Below, piece by piece: positions 18,301-25,639 of a DNA stretch of 32,622 bases. Position numbers and translations under genes: made by a program. The number at the start of each line of letters is the position of its first letter. Position 1 is the first letter of the stretch. This stretch comes from SG8-41 sp035259205 (GTDB taxonomy: Bacteria > Pseudomonadota > Gammaproteobacteria > Burkholderiales > SG8-41): positions 1-32,622 of the forward strand of contig DATFWO010000201.1 of NCBI GenBank assembly GCA_035259205.1, written 5' to 3'. The notes beneath the pieces were generated by a model. The model was not told the origin of the DNA, did not search any database, and saw only the letters and a list, made by a program, of their open reading frames with translations.

Positions 18301-19263
18301 GCGTGCGGTCAGATCGTGAAGTGGGCCCAGATGGGCATCGTTCCGCGCCCGATTGCGGTCAACCTGTCGGCCCGCCAATTCCAGCAGAAAAATCTCGCGT
18401 CGACGGTGCGGGAAATACTCCGGGAGACCGGGGTCGCGCCGGACCTGCTCGAGCTGGAGCTCACCGAAACGCTCCTCATGAGCGACGCGGAGGAGGCCGT
18501 GCAGATGCTGCGCGAGCTGAAAGACCTGGGGGTGCGGCTTTCGGTGGACGACTTCGGCACCGGATACTCCAGCCTCGCGTACCTCCGCCGCTTCCCGCTC
18601 GACACTCTCAAGATCGACCGCACGTTCATCCGCGACGCGGCGAACAGACCTGACGATGCTACCCTTACGCTCGCCATCATCAACCTCGCCCACACCATGC
18701 GGCTCAAAGTGGTGGCGGAGGGCGTCGAGACCCCGGGACAGCTCAGTTACCTGCGGCTGCACGGCTGCGACGAGATGCAGGGCTATTATTTCTCGCGCCC
18801 GCTCGAAGCCGATGCCTGCACGCAGGCGCTGCTCGAGGACCGTCGGCTGCAGTCGCCCGAGATCGAGTCGACGAAAGGGCTGCCCGCGCTGCTGCTGGTG
18901 GACGACAGCGAAGACGACCTGCTGTTGATGACGCACGCGCTCGCTGCGGACGGCTTCCATATCCTGACTGCAAGGGGCGCCGCGGCCGGCTTCGAGGCGC
19001 TCGCCTGCCAGGACGTCGCTGTCGTCATCAGCGACTACTACATGCCCGGCATCGGCGGCATCGAGTTCCTGACAAAGGTCAGGAAAATGTACCCGGATAC
19101 GGTGCGCGTGATCATCACCGGCAGCAGGGATTCGCCCACGCTGAACAGCGCGGTAAACAACGCCGGTATCCACAAGTATCTCTCCAAGAACTGGGATCCG
19201 GAACGGCTGTGTGCCGAGGTGCGCGAAGCGTATCGGCATCGATCGGGCCAGCGGGTTGACTAG
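12361..19263 (+). CDS. Giant cytoplasmic multi-GAF/PAS GGDEF–EAL–REC cyclic-di-GMP protein
   Basis: This 2300-residue protein has no membrane segment. Domain order: a short coiled coil; GAF1 (about 45–205); four GAF–PAS units starting at LEH residues 213, 508, 807 and 1103; a fifth related GAF (1398–1560); a different GAF (about 1575–1720); GGDEF (from about 1731); EAL (about 1925–2170); and a C-terminal receiver (2175–2300). The cyclase site SGDEF (1815–1819) looks active and has an RSGD I-site five residues before it. EAL (1943–1945), NLSARQF, ELTET, DDFGTGYSSL, KIDRTF and VAEGVET are intact, so phosphodiesterase activity is also plausible. The receiver has acidic D2181/D2182, phospho-acceptor D2225, a following T and a K in KYLSKNW. 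GAF and PAS ligands are unknown. The last codon pair is GAC-TAG, and the AG of the stop belongs to the inverted-repeat element downstream. Confidence 0.93.
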   Translation: MDHKTRRASVDVSRTGRLEREKRELEERLRTAARARKVMAECNRAHADASNERQMLREMCRIVVESGGYQVAWIGMVDHDADRTIRPIADAGDDSGYLATTRISWGAGASGPGPAGIAVRERKPQAARQIQADSYFSKRFSELVARGYRAAAALPLIAGDDVIGVLGILSSKPDAFDAGELALLEELARDIAFGLSNLRLREEQRRAEQVLSLEHRVTRCLADAESVAKTLRNVIQAICEVQGWECGRYFQLDEAAGVLRHAEAWHVPEAVFEQLVERSRSMVCEPGMGLVGKVFESGKPQWSTDIHNDPRALKRNHTLEMGVRAAFHFPVMTEGKTIGVLAFSTRKIGNPDERLLQAVAAIGNQVAQYLQRKQAEAILREREARFRSLTSLSSDWYWEQDAEYRFVDMTTEIDRKTGLSALTHIGKRRWELPAPNMTEQDWAAHRAVVEAHQPFHDLELCRLAEDGSPRWVTISGEPILDADGQFKGYRGIGRDITARKREEKLLALEHTVTRKLAEADTASAGLTAVIRAVCETEGWDCGRYFRMDEAAGLVRFSDAWSVQDAAAEHFIANSRDLVYRPGQGLSGRALESGAPLWSRNVGNDTRASGSTRTGPGGTPRVLHGAFVFPLVFEGKTFGVLSFSSREVREPDERLLQAVRVIGSQVGQFLQRKQAEDVVRDSEERFRSLTGLSSDFYWQTDTEHRLVETRYDRSDQPVNPRPTRSGKRRWELPSTYPDAAGWAAHRATLDAHLPFRDFELARIDNDGVERHLSISGEPVFDVAGVFKGYRGVGKEITARKREEQLLNLEHAAMRCVSEAGSVSDALQSVIRTICESQGWECGRYFHVDDKADLLRFGEGWGIPDAQIERYMEASRNATYVRDAGSHSTKVRVWRTGEPLWTSEMTKGRGLAKSVFGIRRDSFVFAVTSQGKVMGVLSFTSRKVREPDARLLRAVRVIGAQLGQFMQRKQAEEEVRESEERFRSLTGLSSDWYWEQDENFRFTEMSHAPSGTAQRGGPQSNVGKTRWDLPALNMTEADWAAHRALLEAHQPFYDLELCRLAPDGRLRYTSMSGKPIFDDQGRFKGYQGIGRDITARRREEKLLALEHAVTRALAEAESAVAGLKAVLRTVCETEGWECGRYFAADHEAGVLRFREAWGVRDVEIDDFIAVSREITYAPGVGLAGRAWQSGQPVWVADVNKDARVSAGGRARESGIRGAFVFPLVSEGQTIGVLIFNSREVREPEERLLQAIRVIGSQIGQFLHRKDAEAVLRDSEVRFRNLTRLSSDVYWEQDDQYRFTSFGGVGSENVSAANLRWIGKKRWEQNYINMSDAAWTEHIAALDARKPFRDLELCRENEAGEEIWVTVSGEPVFNAAGAFTGYRGVGKEITARKREEKLLALEHTVTRRLAESENASATMTEVIRAVCEAEGWDCGRYLRVDEPAGVLRFGEYWHRPDEVLDRFIAGKRDTVIGRGIGLAGNAWQSGQPTWVADVRDEGRSLPTALGLDSGMRGAFHFPVISEGKTIGVLAFNSRRIRELDERLLQAVRVIGGQIGQFLQRKKADEQVRNQALQQRLIAEFGQQALASAELADVLARAAELIAETLHADFSNVLELAPDRRNLIYRAATGWPSDWVGRRIVPVAPGTRLERIVTHKEPVVIENYAAQAGYATSPLLQLGVHSGVQVPVFGPKAVFGILSIHTRQVRQFTDDEVSFLRSVANILAIAIDRKKAEDKLAHLAQFDTVTGLPNRHVFLDRLGQSLNQAQRNTWRGGVLFVDLDRFKAVNDTYGHGVGDKLLSAVAGRLKSCVRSGDTVARLSGDEFAVVLSNLAKADDAGLVAQKVVDALSTPFELDGHQTYVSASVGIALYPADGDEPDMLLKNADTAMYRAKEQGRNCYRFYLPEMNERLMERMRVESRLRGALGRGEYQLHYQPKVQLNTGVISGFEALLRWEQDGELVPPPEFIPILEDTGLIVPVGEWVLRTACGQIVKWAQMGIVPRPIAVNLSARQFQQKNLASTVREILRETGVAPDLLELELTETLLMSDAEEAVQMLRELKDLGVRLSVDDFGTGYSSLAYLRRFPLDTLKIDRTFIRDAANRPDDATLTLAIINLAHTMRLKVVAEGVETPGQLSYLRLHGCDEMQGYYFSRPLEADACTQALLEDRRLQSPEIESTKGLPALLLVDDSEDDLLLMTHALAADGFHILTARGAAAGFEALACQDVAVVISDYYMPGIGGIEFLTKVRKMYPDTVRVIITGSRDSPTLNSAVNNAGIHKYLSKNWDPERLCAEVREAYRHRSGQRVD
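12997..17040 (+). repeat. Intragenic tandem GAF–PAS repeats, about 890 bp per unit
   Basis: Four full units start at 12997 (a), 13882 (b), 14779 (c) and 15667 (d), with spacings of 885, 897, 888 and 885 bp. A fifth unit (e) at 16552 has only the GAF half and ends near 17040. Every unit starts with a version of LEHxVTR, reads GW(E/D)CGRY about 30 residues later, then GVL, RLLQAVRVIG and QFLQRK. Each PAS half starts FRSLTxLSSDxYW and closes with G(R/K)(D/E)ITAR(K/R)REE. Units a and c resemble each other more than b (RDITAR; SDWYWEQD). Units b and d likewise share GKEITARKREE and GAFVFPLV. Confidence 0.9.
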
Positions 19264-19531
19264 AACCTGTTTCATAACCAGGCACGTGTGCGACGGAGGC
19301 GATGTGGGATGCAGGTCGAGGAGGAGAGCCCGAAGCAATATGTCGATATTGCAAGGGCTCCCGACGAAGAGATGCGCCCAGATCGCCCCGTCCCCTCCGG
19401 GGTTGCGGCCAGGACGGTCGGCTGCTGCGTTGCCCTCCTCGACCATATCGACATATGGCCTTCGTCGGGCGCCTTGCATCCGGTCCGTCCTGGCCACAAC
19501 GCAGCACGCGCCTGGTTATGAAACAGGTTCT
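19262..19531. mobile_element. 270-bp MITE-like element with 22-bp terminal inverted repeats
   Basis: The ends are perfect 22-base inverted repeats: 19262–19283 begins AGAACCTGTTTCATAA and 19510–19531 ends TTATGAAACAGGTTCT. Pairing continues imperfectly inward (CACGTG against CGCGTG, GGATGCA near both ends). The arms also hold mirrored ATATGTCGATAT at about 19340 and ATATCGACATAT at about 19446, and mirrored CCGACGAAG/CTTCGTCGG. The whole is thus a large, partly decayed palindrome. It has no transposase. Short frames inside it on both strands are not considered genes. No target-site duplication is evident. Because of its symmetry it may also act as a transcript-folding or terminating sequence between the giant gene and the methyltransferase. 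The family assignment is open. Confidence 0.7.
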
Positions 19532-19699
19532 GGGAACCCATAGGTTCTGACTCCTCATTTGAGCATTGCGCCGCGGATGACACGGTCGGGCTCGCTCGAC
19601 GGCGCCCCGTGCTTCTCGATCCGGCTCACCCTCCACCCTCCGCAACGGGTTTGGGAACTAGAGGATCGGGCGACGCAACCAAATACGAAGGCTCGATAC

Positions 19700-20950
19700 A
19701 TGTCCGTCACTCCAGCACAACTGAGCGCGGCGTTTGAAGCGCTCGAGCGCGTGCTCGCGTTCGACCGGCCCGCGGACGCCGTGCTGCACGATTTTTTCAG
19801 CGTGCGGCGCGCGCTTGGGTCACGAGACCGGGCATTCGTGGCCGACGCGGTCTACGGTGTAGTGCGACGCAAGCGGACGGTAGACTACCTGGCTCCGGGC
19901 GGCGCGCCGCGGCGGATGTTGCTCGCGTATCTCGCGCGTGTGGCCGGACTGAGCGTGCGCGAACTCGCACCGGCCCTCGAACGGGGCGAGCAGACCTGGC
20001 TCGCCGGAGTGAAGGCGGTTTCCCTGGACGCGCTGCCGCGCGCGGTGGTGAGCGAGCTCCCGGATTGGATCTTCGAGAGGCTGGAGGGGAGCGCCGCCGG
20101 AGGCGATCCAATGACAGCCGCCCGCGGCCTCAATCAGCCCGCGCCGCTCGACCTGCGGGCCAATACCATGAAAGCGGAGCGCAACGCGGTGCTGCAGGAA
20201 CTTGCCGCAGGCGGTATCGGGGGGAAACCCACACCCCATTCCCCGGTGGGAATCCGCATCCAGGGCAGACCCGCAATCAACCGCCACGCGTTGTTCTTGA
20301 ACGGGACGATGGAGGTCCAGGACGAGGGGAGTCAATTGCTGGGATATCTGGTGGCTCCGCGCCGGCACGATCTCGTCGTCGACTTCTGCGCCGGCGCCGG
20401 CGGCAAGAGCCTCATGCTCGGAACGCTGATGCGTTCCCATGGCCGCCTCTACGCGTTCGATACGTCGGCCGCGAGGCTCGCGCGCCTCAAGCCCCGCCTC
20501 AAGCGCTCCGGCCTGTCGAATATCCACCCGCATCGGATTGCCAGCGAAAACGATATCCGCGTGAAGCGGCTGGCCGGTAAGGTCGACCGCATCCTCGTGG
20601 ACGCCCCGTGCAGCGGCCTGGGGACGCTGCGGCGCAACCCGGATCTCAAGTGGCGCCAGACACCGCAGTCAGTTGCGGAGCTCAAGGTAAAGCAGTCGGC
20701 TATCCTGCGCTCGGCAGCGACGTTGCTCAAGCCGGGCGGCCGATTGGTCTACGCGACCTGCAGCTTCCTGGCGGAAGAGAACGAAGAAGTCGTAGCGGGG
20801 TTCCTGGCGACCCACCCGGGATACCGGCAAATGGACTGCGGCGCACTGCTGAAGCAGCAGGGAATCGCTCTCGATACGGGACAAGACCTCCATCTCTGGC
20901 CGCACCTGCACGCCACCGACGGCTTTTATGCTGCCGTCTTGACCTGCTAG
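19700..20950 (+). CDS. RsmB/NOP-family RNA (cytosine-5)-methyltransferase
   Basis: This 416-residue SAM-dependent methyltransferase is predicted to form 5-methylcytosine in rRNA. Residues 1–130 resemble the NusB-like N-terminal domain of RsmB. The catalytic domain has QDEGSQLLGYL (about 207–217), the SAM loop VDFCAGAGGKSLMLG (about 227–241), the motif IV cysteine in DAPCSGLGTLRRNP (C304) and the catalytic cysteine in YATCSFLAEENE (C354). The ATG at 19700 is chosen because the fold starts there; the frame runs back to 19559 but those residues have no family likeness and lie against the inverted-repeat element. Whether it is the RsmB orthologue or a paralogue modifying another cytosine cannot be decided here. 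Confidence 0.93.
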   Translation: MSVTPAQLSAAFEALERVLAFDRPADAVLHDFFSVRRALGSRDRAFVADAVYGVVRRKRTVDYLAPGGAPRRMLLAYLARVAGLSVRELAPALERGEQTWLAGVKAVSLDALPRAVVSELPDWIFERLEGSAAGGDPMTAARGLNQPAPLDLRANTMKAERNAVLQELAAGGIGGKPTPHSPVGIRIQGRPAINRHALFLNGTMEVQDEGSQLLGYLVAPRRHDLVVDFCAGAGGKSLMLGTLMRSHGRLYAFDTSAARLARLKPRLKRSGLSNIHPHRIASENDIRVKRLAGKVDRILVDAPCSGLGTLRRNPDLKWRQTPQSVAELKVKQSAILRSAATLLKPGGRLVYATCSFLAEENEEVVAGFLATHPGYRQMDCGALLKQQGIALDTGQDLHLWPHLHATDGFYAAVLTC

Positions 20951-21061
20951 AGTAAGCGATTGATTTTCCCGGAAGCCCGACGACGCCCGCCGTTTACGAC
21001 GTCGAGCATCCTGCGCCGGGCCGACCGCGAAACGGCCTGAATGGGCGCGATGCACATGCCA

Positions 21062-23674
21062 CTACTTGATTCTTAGACGCGCCTGATCCGCCGTCTCGGG
21101 ACGCCCGAACAGGTATCCCTGCACCTCATCGCAGCGCAGCAGGCGCAGCAGATTGGCTTGCTCCTCGGTTTCCACCCCTTCCGCAACGACCTTCAAAGTC
21201 AGCGCGCGCGCGAGCGACACGATCATATAGACGATCGCCATCGACTCCGCACCGTGCGCCATCTGCGAGATGAAGGAGCGATCGATCTTCAGCGAATTGA
21301 TCGGGAGCTTGGAGAGATACGAGAGCGAGCTGTAGCCTGTTCCGAAATCGTCCATGGCGATCTTCACCCCCATCTCCTGCAGCGCCCGCAGTTTCCCGAT
21401 GTTGCCCTCGATGTCCTCCATCAGCATGGACTCGGTAATCTCGATGTCTATGTGCTGCAGGCCGCCGGCGCCGGTCAGCGCCGCCGTCACGGCGTCCACG
21501 AATTCCGGCCGTCGCAGCTGCACGGCGGACACGTTGACGGCGATCCGCGGCGGCTTGAGACCCGCCGCGCGCCAGGCTGCATGGTCCAGCGCCGCGCGTC
21601 GCAGCGCCCAGCGTCCGACCTCGAGGATCAGTTCCGTGCTCTCGAGTAGCGGGATGAACTCTCCCGGAAGCACGGGGCCCCGCTCCGGATGCGTCCAGCG
21701 GACGAGCGCCTCAAAGCCGCCGAGCGTCCCGGTCGGGAGGTCGAAGCGCGGCTGGTAGTGCAGGACGAACTGTTCTTCCATCACCGCGCGGCGCAGGTCA
21801 TTTTCGAGCTTCAACTGCTCGGCGACGCGCGCGTTCATCTGCCGCGCGTAGAACAAGGACCGGTGTCCGGTACGCTTGCTGTCCTTGAGCGCCGCTTCGG
21901 CGTTTTTCAGCAGGCTCTCGGCATCGGCGCCGTCAGCGGGGAAGATGGCTACCCCTGCTCTGGCCGCGATGCGCAGCTCGCTGCCGGCAACGGTGAAAGG
22001 ACGCGCGGTCACCGCGGTCAGGATGTGATCGAGCAGGTGCACCACCTCCCCTGTCTCCTCGACCTGACGGCCCGCGATCGCAAAGTAGTCCCCGCCCATG
22101 TGCGAGAGCACGTCGGTCTGCTCCAGGATGTTCTTCAGGCGCTGGGTAAGCTCCCGCAGCAGATCGTCGCCGGCCTGGCGGCCGTGCGTTTCGTTGATCT
22201 GCCTGAAACGCTCGATGTCGAGCATCATCACCGAGAAGATCTTGCGATCGCGACGCGCCGAGTTTACGCGCTGTTCGAGTCGATCGTTGAACAGCGTGCG
22301 GTTCGGCAGGCCGGTCAGCACATCGTAGTAGGCGAGGTAATTGAGCTTCTCCTCCTTGCCGATGTGGTCCAGGGCGAAGGATATGTCGTCGGCCAGATCG
22401 TTGAGCAAGGTCATTTCCTCGTCGTCGAAGAAATTGGACTCCTTCGCGCACAGCGACATGCTCCCCACCACGACGCTCTCTACGAACAAGGGTAGCGCGA
22501 CAACCGAACGGTATCCCCTGCGCAAGGCCTCTTTTCTACGCTCACCCCCCAGGGTCGGCTCCTGCAGCAGGTCGTTGCTGTACACCGCGCGCTTTTCCCT
22601 CACGGCACGGCCGGTAATGCCTCCGCCGAGTTGTGCGTCCGCGCGGGCGAAACTGCGGCTTTGCGCCAAGAACGATTCCGCTTCGGCGCCGGCCGATGCC
22701 ACCGGCATGATTTCCATGGTCCCTGGATTCACCGTTCCGATCCACGCCAGTTCGAAGCCGCCGTGCTCGACCGCGATGCGACAGGCTTCCTCGAACAGAT
22801 TCTGGCGCTCTCCGATGCGCACGATCGCGGAATTGATCCCGGACAGCACGGCCTGAATGCGGCTCAGGCGCGCTATGCGCTGCTCCTGCAACTTCAGCTC
22901 GGTGACGTCGCGGGCCAGACCGTCGATGCGCGATGTATGCCCCCTTTCGTCCGTGACGACGGTGCCGCGATCGTGCAGCCACCGCACCTCGCCGCCGGGC
23001 AGGACGACGCGGTAGGTCGATTCCAGCCGGCGCCTTATCAGGGATTCGCGCCGGTCGCGTTCCACGCGCTCGCGGTCCTCGGGATGAATCAGATCCATCC
23101 AGATGGCGGGGTTGGCGTACAGACTTTCCTCCGGACGGCCGTAGATCGTGTTCGCAGCCGGGCTGACGTAGAGTAGACGGCGCTCGCGCACCGAATACGA
23201 CCAGACGACATCGGGCAACGACGAGACGATGGTATCGAGCCGGGTCCGCGTTTCTTCGAGTTCCCGCTCGATGCTGCGGCGCGCCGCCCGCTCGCTTCTT
23301 TCCCGCAGCGCGCGCTGGAGAACGGGTGCAAGGCGGCTCAAGCGATCCTTCAGCACGTAATCGGTCGCGCCGCGCTTCATGGCTTCCACCGCGCGATCCT
23401 CGCCGATCGTCCCGGAAAGAAACACGAACGGAACGTCCGGCAACCGTTCACGCAGCATGTCGAGCGCCGTCAATCCGTCGAAACCGGAGGGCATGCTGAA
23501 GTCGGACAGAACGAGATCAGGGGTGAACTCGACCAGCGCACGCTCGAATTCCTCGCGCGTATCGACGCGCAGCGCGGTGAACCGCATGCCGGCGCGCTTG
23601 AGCTCGCGCTGGCAGAGCTCCGCGTCCGTCGAGGCGTCCTCGACGATCAGGATCCGCAGTTGCCTATCGTCCAC
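21062..23674 (-). CDS. REC–PAS–GAF–degenerate GGDEF–EAL phosphodiesterase
   Basis: This is an 870-residue cytoplasmic protein. Receiver 1–120: V-E-D pocket near 11–13, phospho-acceptor D58, S87, K109. PAS about 145–265, with PEDRERV and the GLARDVTE closing motif. GAF about 290–435. The GGDEF domain has GGDYF (527–531) in place of GG(D/E)EF, and EQTD where the I-site arginine should be, so cyclase activity is unlikely. The EAL domain is intact: EAL at 655–657, VNVSAVQL, IEITES, DDFGTGYSSL, KIDRSF, VAEGVET. I infer a phosphorylation-controlled cyclic-di-GMP phosphodiesterase, with the dead GGDEF possibly binding GTP. GTG at 23674 is chosen because the receiver begins there, 11 bp after the upstream receiver gene; the in-frame extension to 24022 is antisense-like and overlaps it. 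Confidence 0.92.
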   Translation of the reverse strand: MDDRQLRILIVEDASTDAELCQRELKRAGMRFTALRVDTREEFERALVEFTPDLVLSDFSMPSGFDGLTALDMLRERLPDVPFVFLSGTIGEDRAVEAMKRGATDYVLKDRLSRLAPVLQRALRERSERAARRSIERELEETRTRLDTIVSSLPDVVWSYSVRERRLLYVSPAANTIYGRPEESLYANPAIWMDLIHPEDRERVERDRRESLIRRRLESTYRVVLPGGEVRWLHDRGTVVTDERGHTSRIDGLARDVTELKLQEQRIARLSRIQAVLSGINSAIVRIGERQNLFEEACRIAVEHGGFELAWIGTVNPGTMEIMPVASAGAEAESFLAQSRSFARADAQLGGGITGRAVREKRAVYSNDLLQEPTLGGERRKEALRRGYRSVVALPLFVESVVVGSMSLCAKESNFFDDEEMTLLNDLADDISFALDHIGKEEKLNYLAYYDVLTGLPNRTLFNDRLEQRVNSARRDRKIFSVMMLDIERFRQINETHGRQAGDDLLRELTQRLKNILEQTDVLSHMGGDYFAIAGRQVEETGEVVHLLDHILTAVTARPFTVAGSELRIAARAGVAIFPADGADAESLLKNAEAALKDSKRTGHRSLFYARQMNARVAEQLKLENDLRRAVMEEQFVLHYQPRFDLPTGTLGGFEALVRWTHPERGPVLPGEFIPLLESTELILEVGRWALRRAALDHAAWRAAGLKPPRIAVNVSAVQLRRPEFVDAVTAALTGAGGLQHIDIEITESMLMEDIEGNIGKLRALQEMGVKIAMDDFGTGYSSLSYLSKLPINSLKIDRSFISQMAHGAESMAIVYMIVSLARALTLKVVAEGVETEEQANLLRLLRCDEVQGYLFGRPETADQARLRIK

Positions 23675-23685
23675 TTTGAATCCGA

Positions 23686-24129
23686 TCAGAGGGCCGGCGT
23701 CCGATTGATCGCCAGCCAGTAATAACCCGCCTGCCGGGCAAGCTCGGCGAGAGCGTTGAAGTCCACCGGCTTCACCACATAGCTGTTCGCCCCCATGTCG
23801 TAACTCTGCGCAACATCCCTTTCCTCCTGCGACGACGTCATGACGACCACCGGTATGCGCTTGGTCCGCTCGTTTGCCTTGATTGCTCTCAGCACTTCCA
23901 TGCCGTCGACCTTGGGCATCTTGAGATCGAGCAGCACGAAGCGCGGAATGGTGTTTTCGCGGGACGCATACTCGCCATGACGGAACAGAAAATCCAGCGC
24001 CTCCTGCCCGTCCTTCACCCACAACAGCTTGTTGGCGAGCCCGCCGTTCTTGAGCGCCCGCGTGGTGAGCTCCGCGTCGAGCGCATTGTCCTCGACCAGC
24101 AGGATCTCGACCTCCTCAAAGCGTTCCAT
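23686..24129 (-). CDS. Rcp1-like single-domain response regulator
   Basis: This 147-residue CheY-like protein is of the type found beside phytochrome-class kinases. It begins EILLVEDNALDAEL, has phospho-acceptor D68 in LLDLKMPKVDG, the switch T98 in MTSS, and K120 in VVKPVDF. There is no output domain, so it acts as a phosphate shuttle or by protein binding. The ATG at 24129 is set by the receiver fold. The gene overlaps the upstream kinase gene by 14 bp and lies 11 bp before the EAL gene, so the three should be co-expressed. It is the natural partner of the three kinases upstream. Confidence 0.93.
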   Translation of the reverse strand: MERFEEVEILLVEDNALDAELTTRALKNGGLANKLLWVKDGQEALDFLFRHGEYASRENTIPRFVLLDLKMPKVDGMEVLRAIKANERTKRIPVVVMTSSQEERDVAQSYDMGANSYVVKPVDFNALAELARQAGYYWLAINRTPAL

Positions 24130-25639
24130 GGATTTGCTCCTTCGGTAACGAAAAATAAAAAGTCGCGCCCTCATTCGGTTTGCCGTCGGCCCACACCCTT
24201 CCGCCATGGCGGGTCACGATCCGCTCGACCAGCGCGAGTCCCACGCCGGTACCGGGAAATTCGCTCGCATTGTGCAGGCGCTGGAACACTCCGAACAGTT
24301 TCAGCTGATAGCGAGGATCGAAGCCCGCGCCGTTGTCGCGGACGAAATAGATGTGCTCCTTTTCATCGGTGATCGCGCTTACCTCCACCACCGGACGCTC
24401 CCGTTTCGAGCTGAATTTCATCGCGTTCGACAGCAGGTTCGCCCAGACCTGGCCGATCAGGATACGATCGCCCTTCGTCCGGGGCAATGCGCCGAGATGG
24501 AAGTCGGGTTTCGCGCCTTCATTCTGTCCGTTCAGCCCTTCGAAGGTAGCCCGCGCCAGTTCCGTCATATCGAGGTCGCTGATCTGCATCGCCCGGCGCC
24601 CCAGGCGCGAAAACGCGAGCAGCTCGTCGATCAGCACTCCCATTCGCTGCGCCTCGTTCTGGATGACGTCGATCTTTCTCCGACCTTCCGCGTCGAGCTG
24701 CGTTGCATGATCTTCCAGCAGCAGCTTGGCGAAGCCGACGACGGCCCGCAGCGGCGCGCGCAAGTCGTGGGAGACCGAATAGCTGAAGGCTTCCAGCTCC
24801 TTGTTGGCGGCTTCGAGCTGGGCGGTCCGGTCGGCGACCCGCTGCTCCAGTTCCGCATTGAGCTGCCGCCGCGCCTCGTCCGCCTGCTGCCGGTCCCCCA
24901 TTTCACGGGCAAGCGAACGGTTCGAGGACTCGAGGGCCTCCGCAGACCGGCCGATCTCGGCCAGCATGTCGTTGAACGCGTCCACCAGCTGTCCGATCTC
25001 GTCCTCGGTCGTCTTGCCTACACGCAGCGAGAAATCCCTCCGCTCCACGACCTGGCGAGCCACTGCCGCCGTAGCCAGTATCGGCTTGGTCAACACCGTC
25101 TGCAGCCACGCCGACACGACCCAGGCGACGAGCAGACTCAGCGCCATCACACCGCCGAGTATGCCCAGATAGTTCATCAGCCGTTCCGTCGACGCGTAAT
25201 CCGCTTTCAGGTAAACGGTACCGAGGATCTCGTTATTTTCGACGATGCGCCTGAACAGCACGACGGTACGCGCCTCGACCCACGTCCCGTCCAGGTCCGG
25301 CAGCGGAGGAAAGGTCGCCTCCGATGCGTCGGCACGTGCGTAGGTGGCGAAGAGCTTACCCCTGGCGTTGTAGATGGCGGCGGCAGCGACCTTGGGTTTG
25401 GCCTTGAGCAGCCACAAGTACTCGCGGGCCGCCTTGACGTCGTTGAAGGCCAGTGCGGTCGCGCTGACGCGCCCAAGGATGTCCGCCTGCGTGACGAGAT
25501 CGTTAATGCTCGCCTCGCGGTAGGCCCGCAGGTCGTAGGTCACCAGCGCGACTCCGGTGACGAGCAGCGCTGCGACCGCGGTCGCCAGCACGACTAGAGT
25601 CAACTTGTGGCTAACGGAGCGGGTGATCGCTGGGAACAT
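24116..25639 (-). CDS. Membrane sensor histidine kinase with CHASE8-like domain
   Basis: This is a 507-residue inner-membrane protein. TM1 lies about 13–34. A periplasmic region about 35–152 resembles the CHASE8 domain found in YfiN-type proteins (ASINDLVTQADILG, ATALAFNDVKAA). TM2 lies about 157–180, followed by HAMP about 182–236 (TTEDEIGQLVDAFNDM), a coiled coil, then the kinase core. H291 is in SYSVSHDLRAPLRAV, the N-box is NLLSNAMKF (401–409), and further boxes are DNGAGF and GTGVGL. The ATG directly abuts the stop of the YfiR-like gene, with no bases between. CHASE8 proteins are commonly controlled by a periplasmic YfiR, which makes this neighbour meaningful. The gene overlaps the following receiver gene by 14 bp. 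Confidence 0.93.
   Translation of the reverse strand: MFPAITRSVSHKLTLVVLATAVAALLVTGVALVTYDLRAYREASINDLVTQADILGRVSATALAFNDVKAAREYLWLLKAKPKVAAAAIYNARGKLFATYARADASEATFPPLPDLDGTWVEARTVVLFRRIVENNEILGTVYLKADYASTERLMNYLGILGGVMALSLLVAWVVSAWLQTVLTKPILATAAVARQVVERRDFSLRVGKTTEDEIGQLVDAFNDMLAEIGRSAEALESSNRSLAREMGDRQQADEARRQLNAELEQRVADRTAQLEAANKELEAFSYSVSHDLRAPLRAVVGFAKLLLEDHATQLDAEGRRKIDVIQNEAQRMGVLIDELLAFSRLGRRAMQISDLDMTELARATFEGLNGQNEGAKPDFHLGALPRTKGDRILIGQVWANLLSNAMKFSSKRERPVVEVSAITDEKEHIYFVRDNGAGFDPRYQLKLFGVFQRLHNASEFPGTGVGLALVERIVTRHGGRVWADGKPNEGATFYFSLPKEQIHGTL

Noticed and set aside
16663..19497. A 944-codon open frame on the minus strand opposite the giant gene
   Set aside because: It is fully antisense to GGDEF, EAL and receiver coding sequence with clear motifs. 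Long antisense frames are common in GC-rich genes, and its translation shows no domain.
19272..19583. Open frames on both strands inside the 270-bp element
   Set aside because: Frames on both strands arise from the palindromic structure. They show no domain and have no ribosome binding site.
24206..25597. A 463-codon plus-strand frame opposite the CHASE8 kinase
   Set aside because: It is the mirror of a well-supported kinase gene and has no recognisable motif; other long plus-strand frames at 6157–7071 and 21689–22495 fail for the same reason.
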